The notes beneath the pieces are model-generated. The model ran no database searches and was not told the origin of the DNA. It was given only the letters and a program-made list of their open reading frames with translations. This document shows positions 1-8,118 of a stretch of DNA of 35,848 nucleotides, in pieces (position 1 is the first letter of the stretch; every line of letters starts with the position of its first letter). The position numbers and the translations under genes were made by a program. Source of the DNA: Anaerolineae bacterium (GTDB lineage: Bacteria > Chloroflexota > Anaerolineae > 4572-78 > J111); assembly GCA_016926805.1 (NCBI GenBank), contig JAFGNV010000210.1, forward strand, positions 1 through 35,848, in the 5' to 3' direction.

Positions 1-326
1 GGGGCCAGGTCGCGCCCAATATGGGTGGCCCCCACCAGCACAATGTACGGCTGCCGTTCCTTGATGAGGGTGATGGCCACCCGGGCGTAGGGCAGGGTGC
101 GGTACAGGGCCAGCTCAGGATGGTCGGCCAGCAGCACCCGGTCCGCGCCGTGATGAATAACGGTTTCAGCCAATGCGTCAATTTGATGGCCGCAGAGCAG
201 CCCCCACAGTTCGCTGCCCAGCGTGTCGGCCAGTTCCCGCCCTTTAGACAACAACTCCAAGCTCACGTCGACCAGCTTGCCTTCTTCTTGTTCTACAAAA
301 ACCAAAACATTTCTGTTATCTGTCAT
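1..326 (-). CDS. etfA: Electron transfer flavoprotein alpha subunit, N-terminal part (runs off left edge)
   Basis: About 108 N-terminal residues are visible; the gene continues beyond base 1. The translation starts MTDNRNVLVFVEQEEGKLVD and contains SLELLSKGRELADTLG, HGADRVLLADHPEL and PYIVLVGATHIGRDLAP. This is the typical EtfA N-terminal adenine-nucleotide-like fold, in which an early VFVE strand, the LL..GRELAD helix and the VLVGAT.IGRDLAP strand are conserved. EtfA pairs with EtfB to carry electrons from acyl-CoA and other dehydrogenases to the quinone pool via ETF:quinone oxidoreductase. The FAD-binding C-terminal domain lies outside the window. ATG at 326-324 is preceded by a weak AGAGAA ribosome site. 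An etfB partner cannot be seen: upstream (right) of it lie only repeats and an unrelated lipoprotein gene. Confidence 0.88.
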   Translation of the reverse strand, partial: MTDNRNVLVFVEQEEGKLVDVSLELLSKGRELADTLGSELWGLLCGHQIDALAETVIHHGADRVLLADHPELALYRTLPYARVAITLIKERQPYIVLVGATHIGRDLA

Positions 327-356
327 ATTTTTCTCTACAAATGCCCTTTCACTATG

Positions 357-482
357 TTTGCACTTTGCTATAAATTCCCCAATAGGGGTGAAAATTCAAC
401 AGGATTTACAGAATTAACAAGATTATGAAAACTTTTTATCTTGTAAATCTTGTTAATCCTGTCTATTCATAAAAAGTGCAAA
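357..482. repeat. Nested inverted repeat (palindromic intergenic element)
   Basis: Outer arms are TTTGCACTTT (357-366) and AAAGTGCAAA (473-482). Inner arms lie at 400-424 (CAGGATTTACAGAATTAAC and on) and 438-463, which reads as CAGGATTAACAAGATTTAC and on when reverse-complemented. The arms are imperfect complements around a short AT-rich loop. It lies upstream of etfA and could form a long hairpin. The ACAGGATTAACAAGATTTACAAGAT-like word is a style of dispersed repeat found in many environmental genomes. No ORF is visible in it. Confidence 0.7.
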
Positions 483-544
483 GGTAGTAATAGTGAATAA
501 AGTCTTTTGGCAGTAGCGCAAAAGCCGCACAACGTATTTTTAGG

Positions 545-621
545 GCAAAGTTGCCAAGAGGCTAAGATGCCAGGGAAAATAAGTAAAAAATCTTTGCGTC
601 TTTGCCTCCTGGCGTCTTTGC
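545..621. repeat. Imperfect inverted repeat with GCAAAGACGCCAAGAGGC-type arms
   Basis: The left arm (545-575) begins GCAAAGTTGCCAAGAGGC. The right arm (591-621) reads GCAAAGACGCCAGGAGGC and on when reverse-complemented. They are separated by an A-rich loop. The hairpin sits just beyond the 3' end of the minus-strand lipoprotein gene (stop at 634), so it may affect mRNA ends, but there is no clean T-tract. Together with the 357-482 element it fills the roughly 300-base gap between etfA and the lipoprotein gene; nothing else is seen there. Confidence 0.65.
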
Positions 622-633
622 AGTGACGTTGAA

Positions 634-1626
634 CTAACTTTCGTTGTAACGAAACACGGTGATTGTACTGCTATTGAGATATGAGGTTATCGTCAGTACT
701 TTGCCATCGGGTGATAGGTGGAGATTACCTATATCGTTCGTCACAACTTCATCTTCCCAGGTTTGACCGCCATCGGCAGTATGCAGAGCGACAACTTTGG
801 TCTCTCCCTCACCACTCATAAGGTTCAAGACGATCAGTCCATGATCGGCGTCGAAGAAACGCATTGTGGCCGTGGAGAGAGCAATAGGCATGAATTTCAA
901 CCCTTCGTATTTCTCCAGGTCCAGGATGTGGGACGACCAATTCTTTCCCCCGTCTTGCGTGGTGTGCAGGATGCCATCGAAATCTAGCACGTACCCCTCG
1001 CCTGGCGCTCGGAGTGAAATCGCTGCAATATTCCCTACATCGTTCTCGGGTACAGTTACATCTTCCCAGGTTTGACCGCTATCCACGGTTACCCTGAGCT
1101 TTTTGGAATCGAGAATCCATCCTGTCGAAGCATTTGTGAAACTCAGGAGGCAGCCATTGCCGCCAACTCCAGGCCCGATCCGCCAGGTCTGACCCCCGTC
1201 AGTGATCTGCCAGGTCTGGCCGCCGTCTGTGCTCAGGCCCTGGTCATCGAGGGCACATAGCCAAACTGTCTGGGCATCCACGATGTTCAGGCCGAAGACG
1301 CAATACGGGCTGCTTTCAGCCTTGGTCCAGGTCTGACCCCCATCACTGGTGTAGTGCACCTTGTTCGCTTGTGGGCCGCTCGTGTAGCCAGTGTTCTCAT
1401 CGAAAAACGCGGCCATTCTCATCGGTTGCTTGTACTCCGTCTGGAGTACAACCTGCCATGGGCCGTCATCTTGTACCTGTGATGGGGTGGCTGCTGTGGT
1501 GGTGGCGCTCGCCTCGACCTTAACCTGGCTGGTTTCGGCAGGAGGTGGGCTGGTTGTGGACGCACAGCCAGCCAACAAAATTGAGACCAATATCGTCAAA
1601 AAAGTAAAAGTTTTTGAGTATTTCAT
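634..1626 (-). CDS. Secreted lipoprotein with BNR/Asp-box repeats (Ycf48-like)
   Basis: A 330-aa protein. The start was set at ATG 1626, not an upstream in-frame codon at 1692, because a strong GGAGGA ribosome site precedes it and the product then begins with a clean lipoprotein signal (MKYSKTFTFLTILVSILLAGC, lipobox LLAGC). After a Ser/Thr/Pro-rich linker come about six Asp-box motifs of the S/T-x-D-G-G-x-T-W type (TSDGGQTW, STDGGQTW, TDGGQTW, VDSGQTW, TQDGGKNW, TADGGQTW). These are typical of beta-propellers related to Ycf48, sialidases and Vps10. Such proteins are anchored on the outer face of the cytoplasmic membrane. No catalytic sialidase residues can be assigned, so the ligand is unknown. 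Two of the Asp-boxes lie back to back and look like a recent micro-duplication (about 1187-1232). Confidence 0.8.
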   Translation of the reverse strand: MKYSKTFTFLTILVSILLAGCASTTSPPPAETSQVKVEASATTTAATPSQVQDDGPWQVVLQTEYKQPMRMAAFFDENTGYTSGPQANKVHYTSDGGQTWTKAESSPYCVFGLNIVDAQTVWLCALDDQGLSTDGGQTWQITDGGQTWRIGPGVGGNGCLLSFTNASTGWILDSKKLRVTVDSGQTWEDVTVPENDVGNIAAISLRAPGEGYVLDFDGILHTTQDGGKNWSSHILDLEKYEGLKFMPIALSTATMRFFDADHGLIVLNLMSGEGETKVVALHTADGGQTWEDEVVTNDIGNLHLSPDGKVLTITSYLNSSTITVFRYNES

Positions 1627-1661
1627 CGTTCTTTTTTCCTCCATAAATATAGTTAATAATG

Positions 1662-1973
1662 TTACATAGATGATCTTCGATCCTCCATACACTGCACCAA
1701 CAAGAGCGGCAGACCCAGGTCCCTGATACGAGACAACAAGCCGTGCAAGGCCGCCTGATCACTCACCGTGCCGGTTAGTGTAGTGACGGGCCGGCCATCA
1801 TGGCCACATTCGGTGGTGATGGCCATATCGTCGAACCAGGACGACCAACTCTCATCGAGCCGCCCTCTGACCTTGATTTGATACAATCCTGGTTGGTTCA
1901 CCGGAGGTTGCTGGTTGACGTTTTTCACTGCTTTGTCCGATCTTGCGCCGTTTTTGGGCTGCCGGGAATTCAA
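1662..1973 (-). CDS. Small conserved protein of unknown function
   Basis: About 103 aa. The core YQIKVRGRLDESWSSWFDDM...TTLTGTVSDQAALHGLLSRIRDLGLPLLLV is a compact alpha/beta-looking pattern that I recognise as recurrent in Chloroflexota genomes, with no established function. The first in-frame start is TTG at 1973, with a weak GGAA upstream. GTG at 1901 (giving VNQPGLYQIKV) is an equally plausible start, because homologous proteins of this style usually begin just before the YxIxVxGRLD segment. It ends 35 bases before the lipoprotein gene on the same strand, so the two could share a transcript. No signal peptide or membrane segment is visible. Confidence 0.6.
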   Translation of the reverse strand: MNSRQPKNGARSDKAVKNVNQQPPVNQPGLYQIKVRGRLDESWSSWFDDMAITTECGHDGRPVTTLTGTVSDQAALHGLLSRIRDLGLPLLLVQCMEDRRSSM

Positions 1974-2035
1974 ACCGGTTCCACTGACACGTTACCAGTA
2001 TAGCCAGGAAGGGGTTGTGCTGTCATCACCCTGGG

Positions 2036-2073
2036 GGTTGTATTTAAGGTAGTATTTGAGGGTAGTATTTTGG
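2036..2073. repeat. Three 13-bp direct repeats (GGTAGTATTTxxG)
   Basis: Three direct copies with 13-bp spacing lie at 2036-2047 (degenerate, GGTTGTATTTAA), 2048-2060 (GGTAGTATTTGAG) and 2061-2073 (GGTAGTATTTTGG). They lie just past the stop of the LuxR regulator gene and upstream of the small protein gene on the minus strand. The regular spacing of slightly more than one helical turn could fit a regulator-binding site, but that is only inference. Confidence 0.45.
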
Positions 2074-2081
2074 AAGCGGGT

Positions 2082-4862
2082 CTACTCAGCCAGGCCCAAA
2101 TCACGCGCGCGGGCCGTGGCCTCTGCTCGTTTGGTCACCGCCAGTTTGCCGTAGATGTTGGTGATGTGTCTTTTGACGGTGTTGACGGTGATGAATAGTT
2201 TTTGAGAGATTTCTTTGTTAGAGGCGCCCGCTGCCACCAGTTGTAATATCTCCACTTCCCGATCGGTGAGAGGCTCGATGAGGGCAGAGGAGGGGGAGGA
2301 AACGAGGCTGCTCTTTCGCCCCTCCGGGTCAAGCATAAAAAGCAACTTCTTGGCGTAATCCGCAGCAGGGCCGAACAAAGCTACTTGTTGCAGCAGGGCC
2401 ATCAGCGGTGGGCCTTCGCTCAGAAAGATACGGGTATAACCCTCCGGCTCGGCCAAGGTCAGCGCCTGCTGTATCGAATCGCCGGCTTGCCCAACGTCCC
2501 CCTGGGCTTGCCGGGCCAGCGCCTGTAACAGCAATATCTCGATCTCCCAACCAGGCGAATCTTTTTGGCGGGCCAGGTCAAGCTGCCGATCCAAGAAACG
2601 AAGCAGGCGTAATAAATCAGATGGCCTGGCCGTGGCTTTCCAGCGATGTTGGGCCAGGAACACCCGCGCCAGGGTGAGTGATTGGGGGTCATACATTTCG
2701 CCCTGGTCTTCCAGGAGTAAATGGCGTTCTTGCGCCCATTGGAGGGCCGCATTCAGGTGGCGGGGGTCTTTTTCTGCCTGCCTGAGCCGGACTCGCACCC
2801 GGTAGGCGGCGACAACGTCTGCATTATCGGGGCACACCCGCGCCGCCTGTTCCAGAAAATCCAGAGCTTGGGCCATATCTTGTTGGGCTTGTTTGAGGCA
2901 GGCCAGTTCAAGATAACCCCACTGTTGAATGTTGGGCACAATGGTCAACTCGAGCATCGCCAGGCCCTGGGTCAGCATGGAAGCCGCTTCTGCAAACTGG
3001 CCCCGCTCCGCCAAAACACTGCCCAGAACAATGTAGATAGCGCCGCTGTAGGGTACGGGCCGGCCATCCGCCAGATGAGAGATGGATTGCAGCCCTTCTC
3101 GACAAATTTCCGCTGCCTCGGTTAGCCGTCCGGCGGCCCGGGCAATGTCTGCCTGATAGCAAATAGCGGAGGAAGCATTAAATAGATCGTGGCTGGCTGC
3201 TCCGGTTCGGCGGGCCTGATCAAAGGCCTGGTTTGCGGCAGTTCTATCGCCAAGCCTCAAGTAGGCCACGCCCAGGTTATGGGTAAAGGCGCTGCGAAAT
3301 CTGAGCTCATCTTTGGGCAGACGTTCCAGAGCTTGCCGGGATAAGTCAATGATGATTTGCGGATCGTCGCCGCGAAACTGGGCCAGGTAGGCCCGCACTT
3401 TGGCAATATAATGGGTGGCCACGTGGTAAGGTGGTTTATCGGATGGGGATTCTTTTTGATTCGCCAGCGCAGCTTCGGCGTCTTGCAACCAGCGCTCCAC
3501 GAGCATGGCCGTTTGGGGAGACCTGAGCGAATTTTTTAAGGTAAGCATAATGCAACTGGCGTAAACGGCGCTCAACAAGGGGCGGGCGCGGATAAGCTCC
3601 TCCGGCAGCGCCTTCAACCAATTCTGCACCAGGACGGTTTCGCTTTGATAAAACGTGGTCAAAACATGCCGTTCGATCAGTTCGGCTGCATAGGCATCAT
3701 CACCTGAGGCCAGGGCATAAGACACCGCCTCGGTGATCAACCCTTCTTGTTCAAACCACTCACTGGCCCGCAGATAAAGGGCAGTGAGCGCCGAGGCATC
3801 CAACGACCGTTTCAACCGGCGCCGGAGCAAGTCGGCAAAAAGGTGATGGTAGCGGTACCAATACCGCCGGTTATCCAGGGAAATCGTGAAAAGATTGGCC
3901 CATTCCAGGCGGTCAAGTATTGCTTGGCCGTCATCTTGGGGTGATTGAGTCCCGCCAGGGTGGGCTGTTTTGGTTTGGCCAAAACAAACAGCATCGCAGA
4001 GAGGGCCGCACAATCGCTCCAGGATTGACGTTTGCAGCAAAAAATCCTGGACAGGCTGGGGCTGGTGTTGCAGCACTTCTTCAACCAGATAGTCCACCAC
4101 GTAACGATCATCGCCGGTGAAGGCCGCCACAAAATCGCGTTTCGCCGAGGGGTCCAACGTACGTAAAGAGAGCGCGGCCATTTGTAATCCAACGGCCCAG
4201 CCCTCGGTGCGACCCTCCAACGCGGCTATGTCTTCAAGCGCCAGGTCCAGCCCCGTTATCGTATTAAAAAACTCGCCTGCTTCCTCAATTGTAAAACGTA
4301 ATTCGGCCGCCCGGATCTCGGTCAACTCCATGCGCCCCCGCCGACGAGAGAGGGCCAGCGGCGGGTCTTCTCTGGTAGCGATGACCAGGGCTAATTGCGG
4401 TGGCAGGTGGTCGAGCAAAAAATTCAGGCTATGGTGAATGGACTCGGTTTGGATAGTGTGATAATCGTCCAGGATTAAGATGAAGGGATCAGGCACAGCA
4501 GTGATGTCGTTAATGATGGCTGTGACCAGGGCTTCCAGCGCCAGGGGAGGGGAAGATTGCAGCGCAGCCTGGGCTGTTTCGCCAACGGCCGGCTGCACCG
4601 TTTGCAGCGCGGCAATAACGTAGCTCCAGAAACGCGTGGTCTCGTTGTCGTCTTGTTCCAGCGAAAGCCAGGCCACGGGTCGTTCCACCTGCCGCACCCA
4701 GTCGCTCAACAGGGTGGTTTTGCCAAAACCGGCGGGCGCGGAAATCAGGGTCAACCTGCAATGGGGGGTTGGGGTCAAGCGCTCAAGCAGCCGGGGGCGA
4801 GGTACCAGCCCCAACCGGGCCGGTGGAATATAGATTTTAGTGGTCAACAGAGGCGTGCTCAT
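2082..4862 (-). CDS. MalT-like ATP-dependent LuxR-family transcriptional regulator
   Basis: A 926-aa protein. An STAND-type NTPase comes first: Walker A SAPAGFGKTTLLSDW (residues 41-55) and a Walker B-like ILILDDYH near residue 137. A long helical TPR-like middle of about 450 residues (ALQWAQE-, AEAASML-type helical repeats) is followed by a LuxR-type helix-turn-helix at about 865-926 (LTDREVEILQLVAAGASNKEI, then VNTVKRHITNIYGKL). Length and order match the MalT/LAL group of signal-transducing ATPases, which bind an inducer through the helical region, oligomerise with ATP and activate transcription. The inducer here is unknown. It is the last gene of the GMC oxidoreductase/zinc-ribbon run, so it may control that locus. 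ATG at 4862 has only a weak ribosome site (AGAAG). Confidence 0.92.
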   Translation of the reverse strand: MSTPLLTTKIYIPPARLGLVPRPRLLERLTPTPHCRLTLISAPAGFGKTTLLSDWVRQVERPVAWLSLEQDDNETTRFWSYVIAALQTVQPAVGETAQAALQSSPPLALEALVTAIINDITAVPDPFILILDDYHTIQTESIHHSLNFLLDHLPPQLALVIATREDPPLALSRRRGRMELTEIRAAELRFTIEEAGEFFNTITGLDLALEDIAALEGRTEGWAVGLQMAALSLRTLDPSAKRDFVAAFTGDDRYVVDYLVEEVLQHQPQPVQDFLLQTSILERLCGPLCDAVCFGQTKTAHPGGTQSPQDDGQAILDRLEWANLFTISLDNRRYWYRYHHLFADLLRRRLKRSLDASALTALYLRASEWFEQEGLITEAVSYALASGDDAYAAELIERHVLTTFYQSETVLVQNWLKALPEELIRARPLLSAVYASCIMLTLKNSLRSPQTAMLVERWLQDAEAALANQKESPSDKPPYHVATHYIAKVRAYLAQFRGDDPQIIIDLSRQALERLPKDELRFRSAFTHNLGVAYLRLGDRTAANQAFDQARRTGAASHDLFNASSAICYQADIARAAGRLTEAAEICREGLQSISHLADGRPVPYSGAIYIVLGSVLAERGQFAEAASMLTQGLAMLELTIVPNIQQWGYLELACLKQAQQDMAQALDFLEQAARVCPDNADVVAAYRVRVRLRQAEKDPRHLNAALQWAQERHLLLEDQGEMYDPQSLTLARVFLAQHRWKATARPSDLLRLLRFLDRQLDLARQKDSPGWEIEILLLQALARQAQGDVGQAGDSIQQALTLAEPEGYTRIFLSEGPPLMALLQQVALFGPAADYAKKLLFMLDPEGRKSSLVSSPSSALIEPLTDREVEILQLVAAGASNKEISQKLFITVNTVKRHITNIYGKLAVTKRAEATARARDLGLAE

Positions 4863-4901
4863 CTTCTAACCGTTTCATAGCTACACTTAAACCAGTTACG
4901 T

Positions 4902-5426
4902 TTATTGGCCCGTTAGCACACCTGACATCCATCGTTCCAACAGCCGCGCGAATTCAGGGTCAATGCCATTTCCACCAATGGCATGTGGCGCCAGAGCTAG
5001 CCCACCGATGGCATACATTAAGGAAGCCGCCAGGCCGCCCATCGCCACATAGAGTGCCACAGCCAGACCACCAAAGGCGGCCCATCCCACGGCAACCCCA
5101 CCCAGGGCCACTATCCCCAAACTCAGTCCCCCCAGGGCAAATCCACCCACGGCCAGGCCACCAATGGCGATACCACCTATCGCAATATTGCCCATCGCAA
5201 TGACTCCCTTAGCTACCCGAGGTCGCCCGGTGTTGGGATCAAGCCCTTGAGCGATATGAATAAGCGGCCAGTTGAGTATTTTGGTCGAGGAACGGTACTC
5301 GTAGCCCCAGTATCGACCAGGAAGAACCATTGCCCCACGGGGACGACCGTCCAGAAACTCGCCGCAATAGCGACATTTGATGGCTTCATCTTGAATTTCT
5401 TCAGCACAATACGGGCACGTCTTCAT
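4902..5426 (-). CDS. Zinc-ribbon protein with Gly-rich pentapeptide-repeat hydrophobic domain
   Basis: 174 aa. The N-terminus [20 protein letters not shown] followed by CGEF has two CxxC pairs (C4/C7 and C18/C21), a zinc ribbon. A middle segment, [20 protein letters not shown] (54-72), precedes a hydrophobic Gly/Ala region. In that region x-A-x-G-G pentads ([40 protein letters not shown]) run from about 81 to 120, with further degenerate copies to about 152. I recognise this layout from other bacterial zinc-ribbon proteins, but the function is not established. The repeat could be a Gly-zipper membrane region or a short beta-solenoid. ATG 5426 has a strong GGAGGG site 9 bases after the GMC oxidoreductase stop, so the two are probably cotranscribed. 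Confidence 0.8.
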   Translation of the reverse strand: MKTCPYCAEEIQDEAIKCRYCGEFLDGRPRGAMVLPGRYWGYEYRSSTKILNWPLIHIAQGLDPNTGRPRVAKGVIAMGNIAIGGIAIGGLAVGGFALGGLSLGIVALGGVAVGWAAFGGLAVALYVAMGGLAASLMYAIGGLALAPHAIGGNGIDPEFARLLERWMSGVLTGQ

Positions 5427-5435
5427 AATCCCTCC

Positions 5436-7007
5436 TTAATTTTTAGACTTTATCTTACTCATCGCTCGCTCGGTTAACGCGACAATAGTGAGCGCCGGAT
5501 TCACACCGGGATTAGCCGAGATCATTGAACCATCACAAATATACATATTCTCATAACCAAATACTCGATTGTCTTTATCAATGACCCCCTCAGCCACGGT
5601 TTCACCCATTACCGCGCCACCCAGAATATGGGCCGTGGTAGGAATACCAAACAGTGTTTCCGTCAACAGGGCTGTAGGTTTTCCGTTAACAACATGAGCA
5701 AATTGTTCGGCCAACTCTTTTGCCTCTGGAATGAAGGCCGTGGGCGAAGCGCCATCAGACACTGCACTCTTCCACCCACACCATCCTTTAGACAAGGACA
5801 AATAACCATCCACTGTCTGCATATAGAGCAAGATTTGGGTGCGTTTGGCCCAGTCGTCTACCAGGATGACTTTCATATTCTTAATAGGGTGCTTCACCAA
5901 ATCGACCCACAACTTTGAGATTCTGGTAAAGATGTTGTTGCCGTGAACCAGCGGGACTTGCAGTAATCGCCAAAAGCCCGACCCCGCCGGATAGCGCACC
6001 GGCTCGAGGTGGCTGTTTTGGTCGGTGTGCAAGATAGAACCAATGGCGATGCCATCAGAAAAAACGGTTTCCTTATCCAGGGCGGTCACGCCCAGCAAAC
6101 TTTCCGAGTTAGTGCGAACGTACCGCCCCACTTGTGGCGATAGGTTAGGCAGGGAAGTTTGCTGCAAAGCTAGCAGCAGTTTCACCGTGCCGAGCACGCC
6201 CCCGGCAAAAACAATTCCCCGGCCCGTAACCCGGCCGGTTCGCTTGAAGCGAGATGTGGACGCCCACCAGCAAACTGCGTATCCCGCCGAACCATCGACG
6301 TTCAAGGGTTCGACGTCGTACACTTCGGCTTCGGCCTGGATTTTGGCCCCGTATTGTTGGGCCAGATGCAAATAATTTTTATCCAGGGTGTTCTTGGCGT
6401 TATACCGGCATCCCAGCATACAACCGCCACAAAACGTGCAACCAGTTCGTTCCGGTCCTCGCCCGGCAAAATAAGGATCCGCCACGGTCACATCTGGCTC
6501 GCCAAAATAAACGGCAACATTCGTCGGGGCAAAACCATCTACTCGACCGATCTGCCGGGCCAGTTGTTGGAGCACGCTATCTCCAAGTTGCAGGCAAGGG
6601 TTGGGGGTCGTGCCCAGCATGGTCAAGGCGGTTTGGTAAAAAACTTGCAGTTCGGTCTGCCAGTCGGCCAGATGCGCCCAGGTACCGGCCCGAAAAAACT
6701 CCGGCTCAGGCATGGCCAGGGTGTTGGCATACACCAACGAACCGCCACCAACGCCCACACCAGACAGCACGGTTACGTGGCGAAAGAACGTAATTTTGAA
6801 CAGCCCAAAAAACCTCAAGGCCGGGAGCCATAGCCAACGTTTCAGATTCCAGTTACTCCGGGGAAAATCCTCCGCGGCTAACCATTTACCCTTTTCAATA
6901 ACCAGAACCCGGTACCCTTTCTCGGCCAGCCGCAGCGCCGCCACCGAACCGCCAAAGCCACTGCCAATAACAATGTAGTCGTAATCAAACTCTTGCTGAT
7001 AGGTCAT
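5436..7007 (-). CDS. GMC-family FAD-dependent oxidoreductase (cholesterol-oxidase-like)
   Basis: 523 aa. The start was set at ATG 7007, with a good GGAG site six bases upstream; the frame is open further upstream to 7082 but without support. The N-terminal Rossmann motif DYIVIGSGFGGSVAALRLAE, followed by RVLVIEKG, binds FAD. The segment CTFCGGCMLGCRYNAKNTLD is the cysteine-rich stretch typical of the cholesterol-oxidase-like branch of GMC enzymes. The C-terminus has AHILGGAVMG and YICDGSMISANPGVNPALTI, the usual GMC C-terminal signature with catalytic His and Asn region. It probably oxidises an alcohol or sterol-like substrate; the substrate cannot be read from sequence. No signal peptide is apparent. 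Downstream are the zinc-ribbon gene (9-base gap) and the LuxR regulator. Confidence 0.88.
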   Translation of the reverse strand: MTYQQEFDYDYIVIGSGFGGSVAALRLAEKGYRVLVIEKGKWLAAEDFPRSNWNLKRWLWLPALRFFGLFKITFFRHVTVLSGVGVGGGSLVYANTLAMPEPEFFRAGTWAHLADWQTELQVFYQTALTMLGTTPNPCLQLGDSVLQQLARQIGRVDGFAPTNVAVYFGEPDVTVADPYFAGRGPERTGCTFCGGCMLGCRYNAKNTLDKNYLHLAQQYGAKIQAEAEVYDVEPLNVDGSAGYAVCWWASTSRFKRTGRVTGRGIVFAGGVLGTVKLLLALQQTSLPNLSPQVGRYVRTNSESLLGVTALDKETVFSDGIAIGSILHTDQNSHLEPVRYPAGSGFWRLLQVPLVHGNNIFTRISKLWVDLVKHPIKNMKVILVDDWAKRTQILLYMQTVDGYLSLSKGWCGWKSAVSDGASPTAFIPEAKELAEQFAHVVNGKPTALLTETLFGIPTTAHILGGAVMGETVAEGVIDKDNRVFGYENMYICDGSMISANPGVNPALTIVALTERAMSKIKSKN

Positions 7008-7188
7008 GTCGTTCTCCAAAAAAGTTTTCGCCGCTGAAACAGGCTTCTGCTGAGGCTTCGTCGTGCCTCTTGACAAACTCAAGAACTACTCAGCCGAAGG
7101 GCAAAAAGGTGGCTGTGCAGGCCATAAGTTTGCTCCCTTGCTACCCTACCCTGATTGTTGAGAAAGAATTTTTCTGGACGCCCATAAA

Positions 7189-8118
7189 TCAATTAGTTCT
7201 CCCTAGAGATTGGGGGAGAAGCTGTTCTTGGCCCCCAAATGCCTCTTGAAAGAAGTCAAGTAGAATCGCTCTGTACTCAGTCTCGTGACCCGTAATCGGG
7301 TTGACGTGGGGTAAGCCCTCGACCAGCCACAACCTTTTGGGTTCCTGCGCCGCGCGATACATTTCTTCGGCATGCTGCGGTGGGAAGAGGTTGTCATCAA
7401 CACTATGAACAATGAGCACGGGCCGGGCCGGCATTGTGGCCAACTCTCGGGCCGAGTCGACCTGTCCCACCTCCACGCCGGTCATCAACTCGCCCAGTTT
7501 GATAATTAACGGCGCAAACGGCCGTCTGGGAAACACAGAAAAGTTTTGGAAATTCTCTTCTACCGCCCGGGATAAGCTGCTATAACTACTCTGAATGACA
7601 ATCGCTTCCAGTCGCTCATCGGTTGCGGCGGCTCGCACTACAGCGGCAGCACCCAACGAATGGCCTAGCGCCCCAATATGTTCCACCTCGGGCAACGCAG
7701 CCAGGTAATCCACCGCCGCCTGGACATCTAACGCTTCACGATAACCATAGGTCATGGTTGATCCCTCGCTATAACCATGCCCCCGCAAGTCGATGAGCAG
7801 AATGCGATAACCTGCCTCGGCCAGAATTTCGGCCTGCGGAATCAGGTAGGCGCGATTGGCGTGAATACCATGCACCAAAATAATAGCTTCGGGCCGGGTA
7901 CCCGGCACATACCAGCCGGAGAGGGTCAAATTATCCGCCGTGGTCAGGGTTACGTCCTGGTAGGGATGGCTCAACGTGCCGATATTTTGATTGCGGTAGG
8001 GTGTGGTGACGTGCCTGATTTGAAGATAAAAAGCTATGCCGACCAGCAAAGCCAACACTATGATGATAAAAATAAGCGCAGTAACAAAAATTGTCAAACA
8101 ATTTTTATAAGACAACAT
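7189..8118 (-). CDS. Membrane-anchored alpha/beta hydrolase
   Basis: 309 aa from ATG 8118; an in-frame TTG lies at 8127. An N-terminal hydrophobic segment (LTIFVTALIFIIIVLALLVG) should anchor it in the membrane with the catalytic domain outside. Then come the oxyanion strand AIILVHGIHAN, the LLIDLRGHGYSEG motif, the nucleophile elbow GALGHSLGAAA (serine in GHSLG), an acid in VLIVHSVDDNLFPP and a His in EGLPHVNP, so the Ser-Asp-His triad looks intact. It is a serine hydrolase or esterase of unknown substrate. The start overlaps the end of miaA by 14 bases, which suggests translational coupling. A gap of about 180 bases to the GMC gene follows. Confidence 0.85.
   Translation of the reverse strand: MLSYKNCLTIFVTALIFIIIVLALLVGIAFYLQIRHVTTPYRNQNIGTLSHPYQDVTLTTADNLTLSGWYVPGTRPEAIILVHGIHANRAYLIPQAEILAEAGYRILLIDLRGHGYSEGSTMTYGYREALDVQAAVDYLAALPEVEHIGALGHSLGAAAVVRAAATDERLEAIVIQSSYSSLSRAVEENFQNFSVFPRRPFAPLIIKLGELMTGVEVGQVDSARELATMPARPVLIVHSVDDNLFPPQHAEEMYRAAQEPKRLWLVEGLPHVNPITGHETEYRAILLDFFQEAFGGQEQLLPQSLGRTN

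Noticed and set aside
21..428. Plus-strand open frame at the left edge
   Set aside because: The opposite strand clearly encodes the EtfA N-terminus; the plus frame is its shadow and runs on into repeats.
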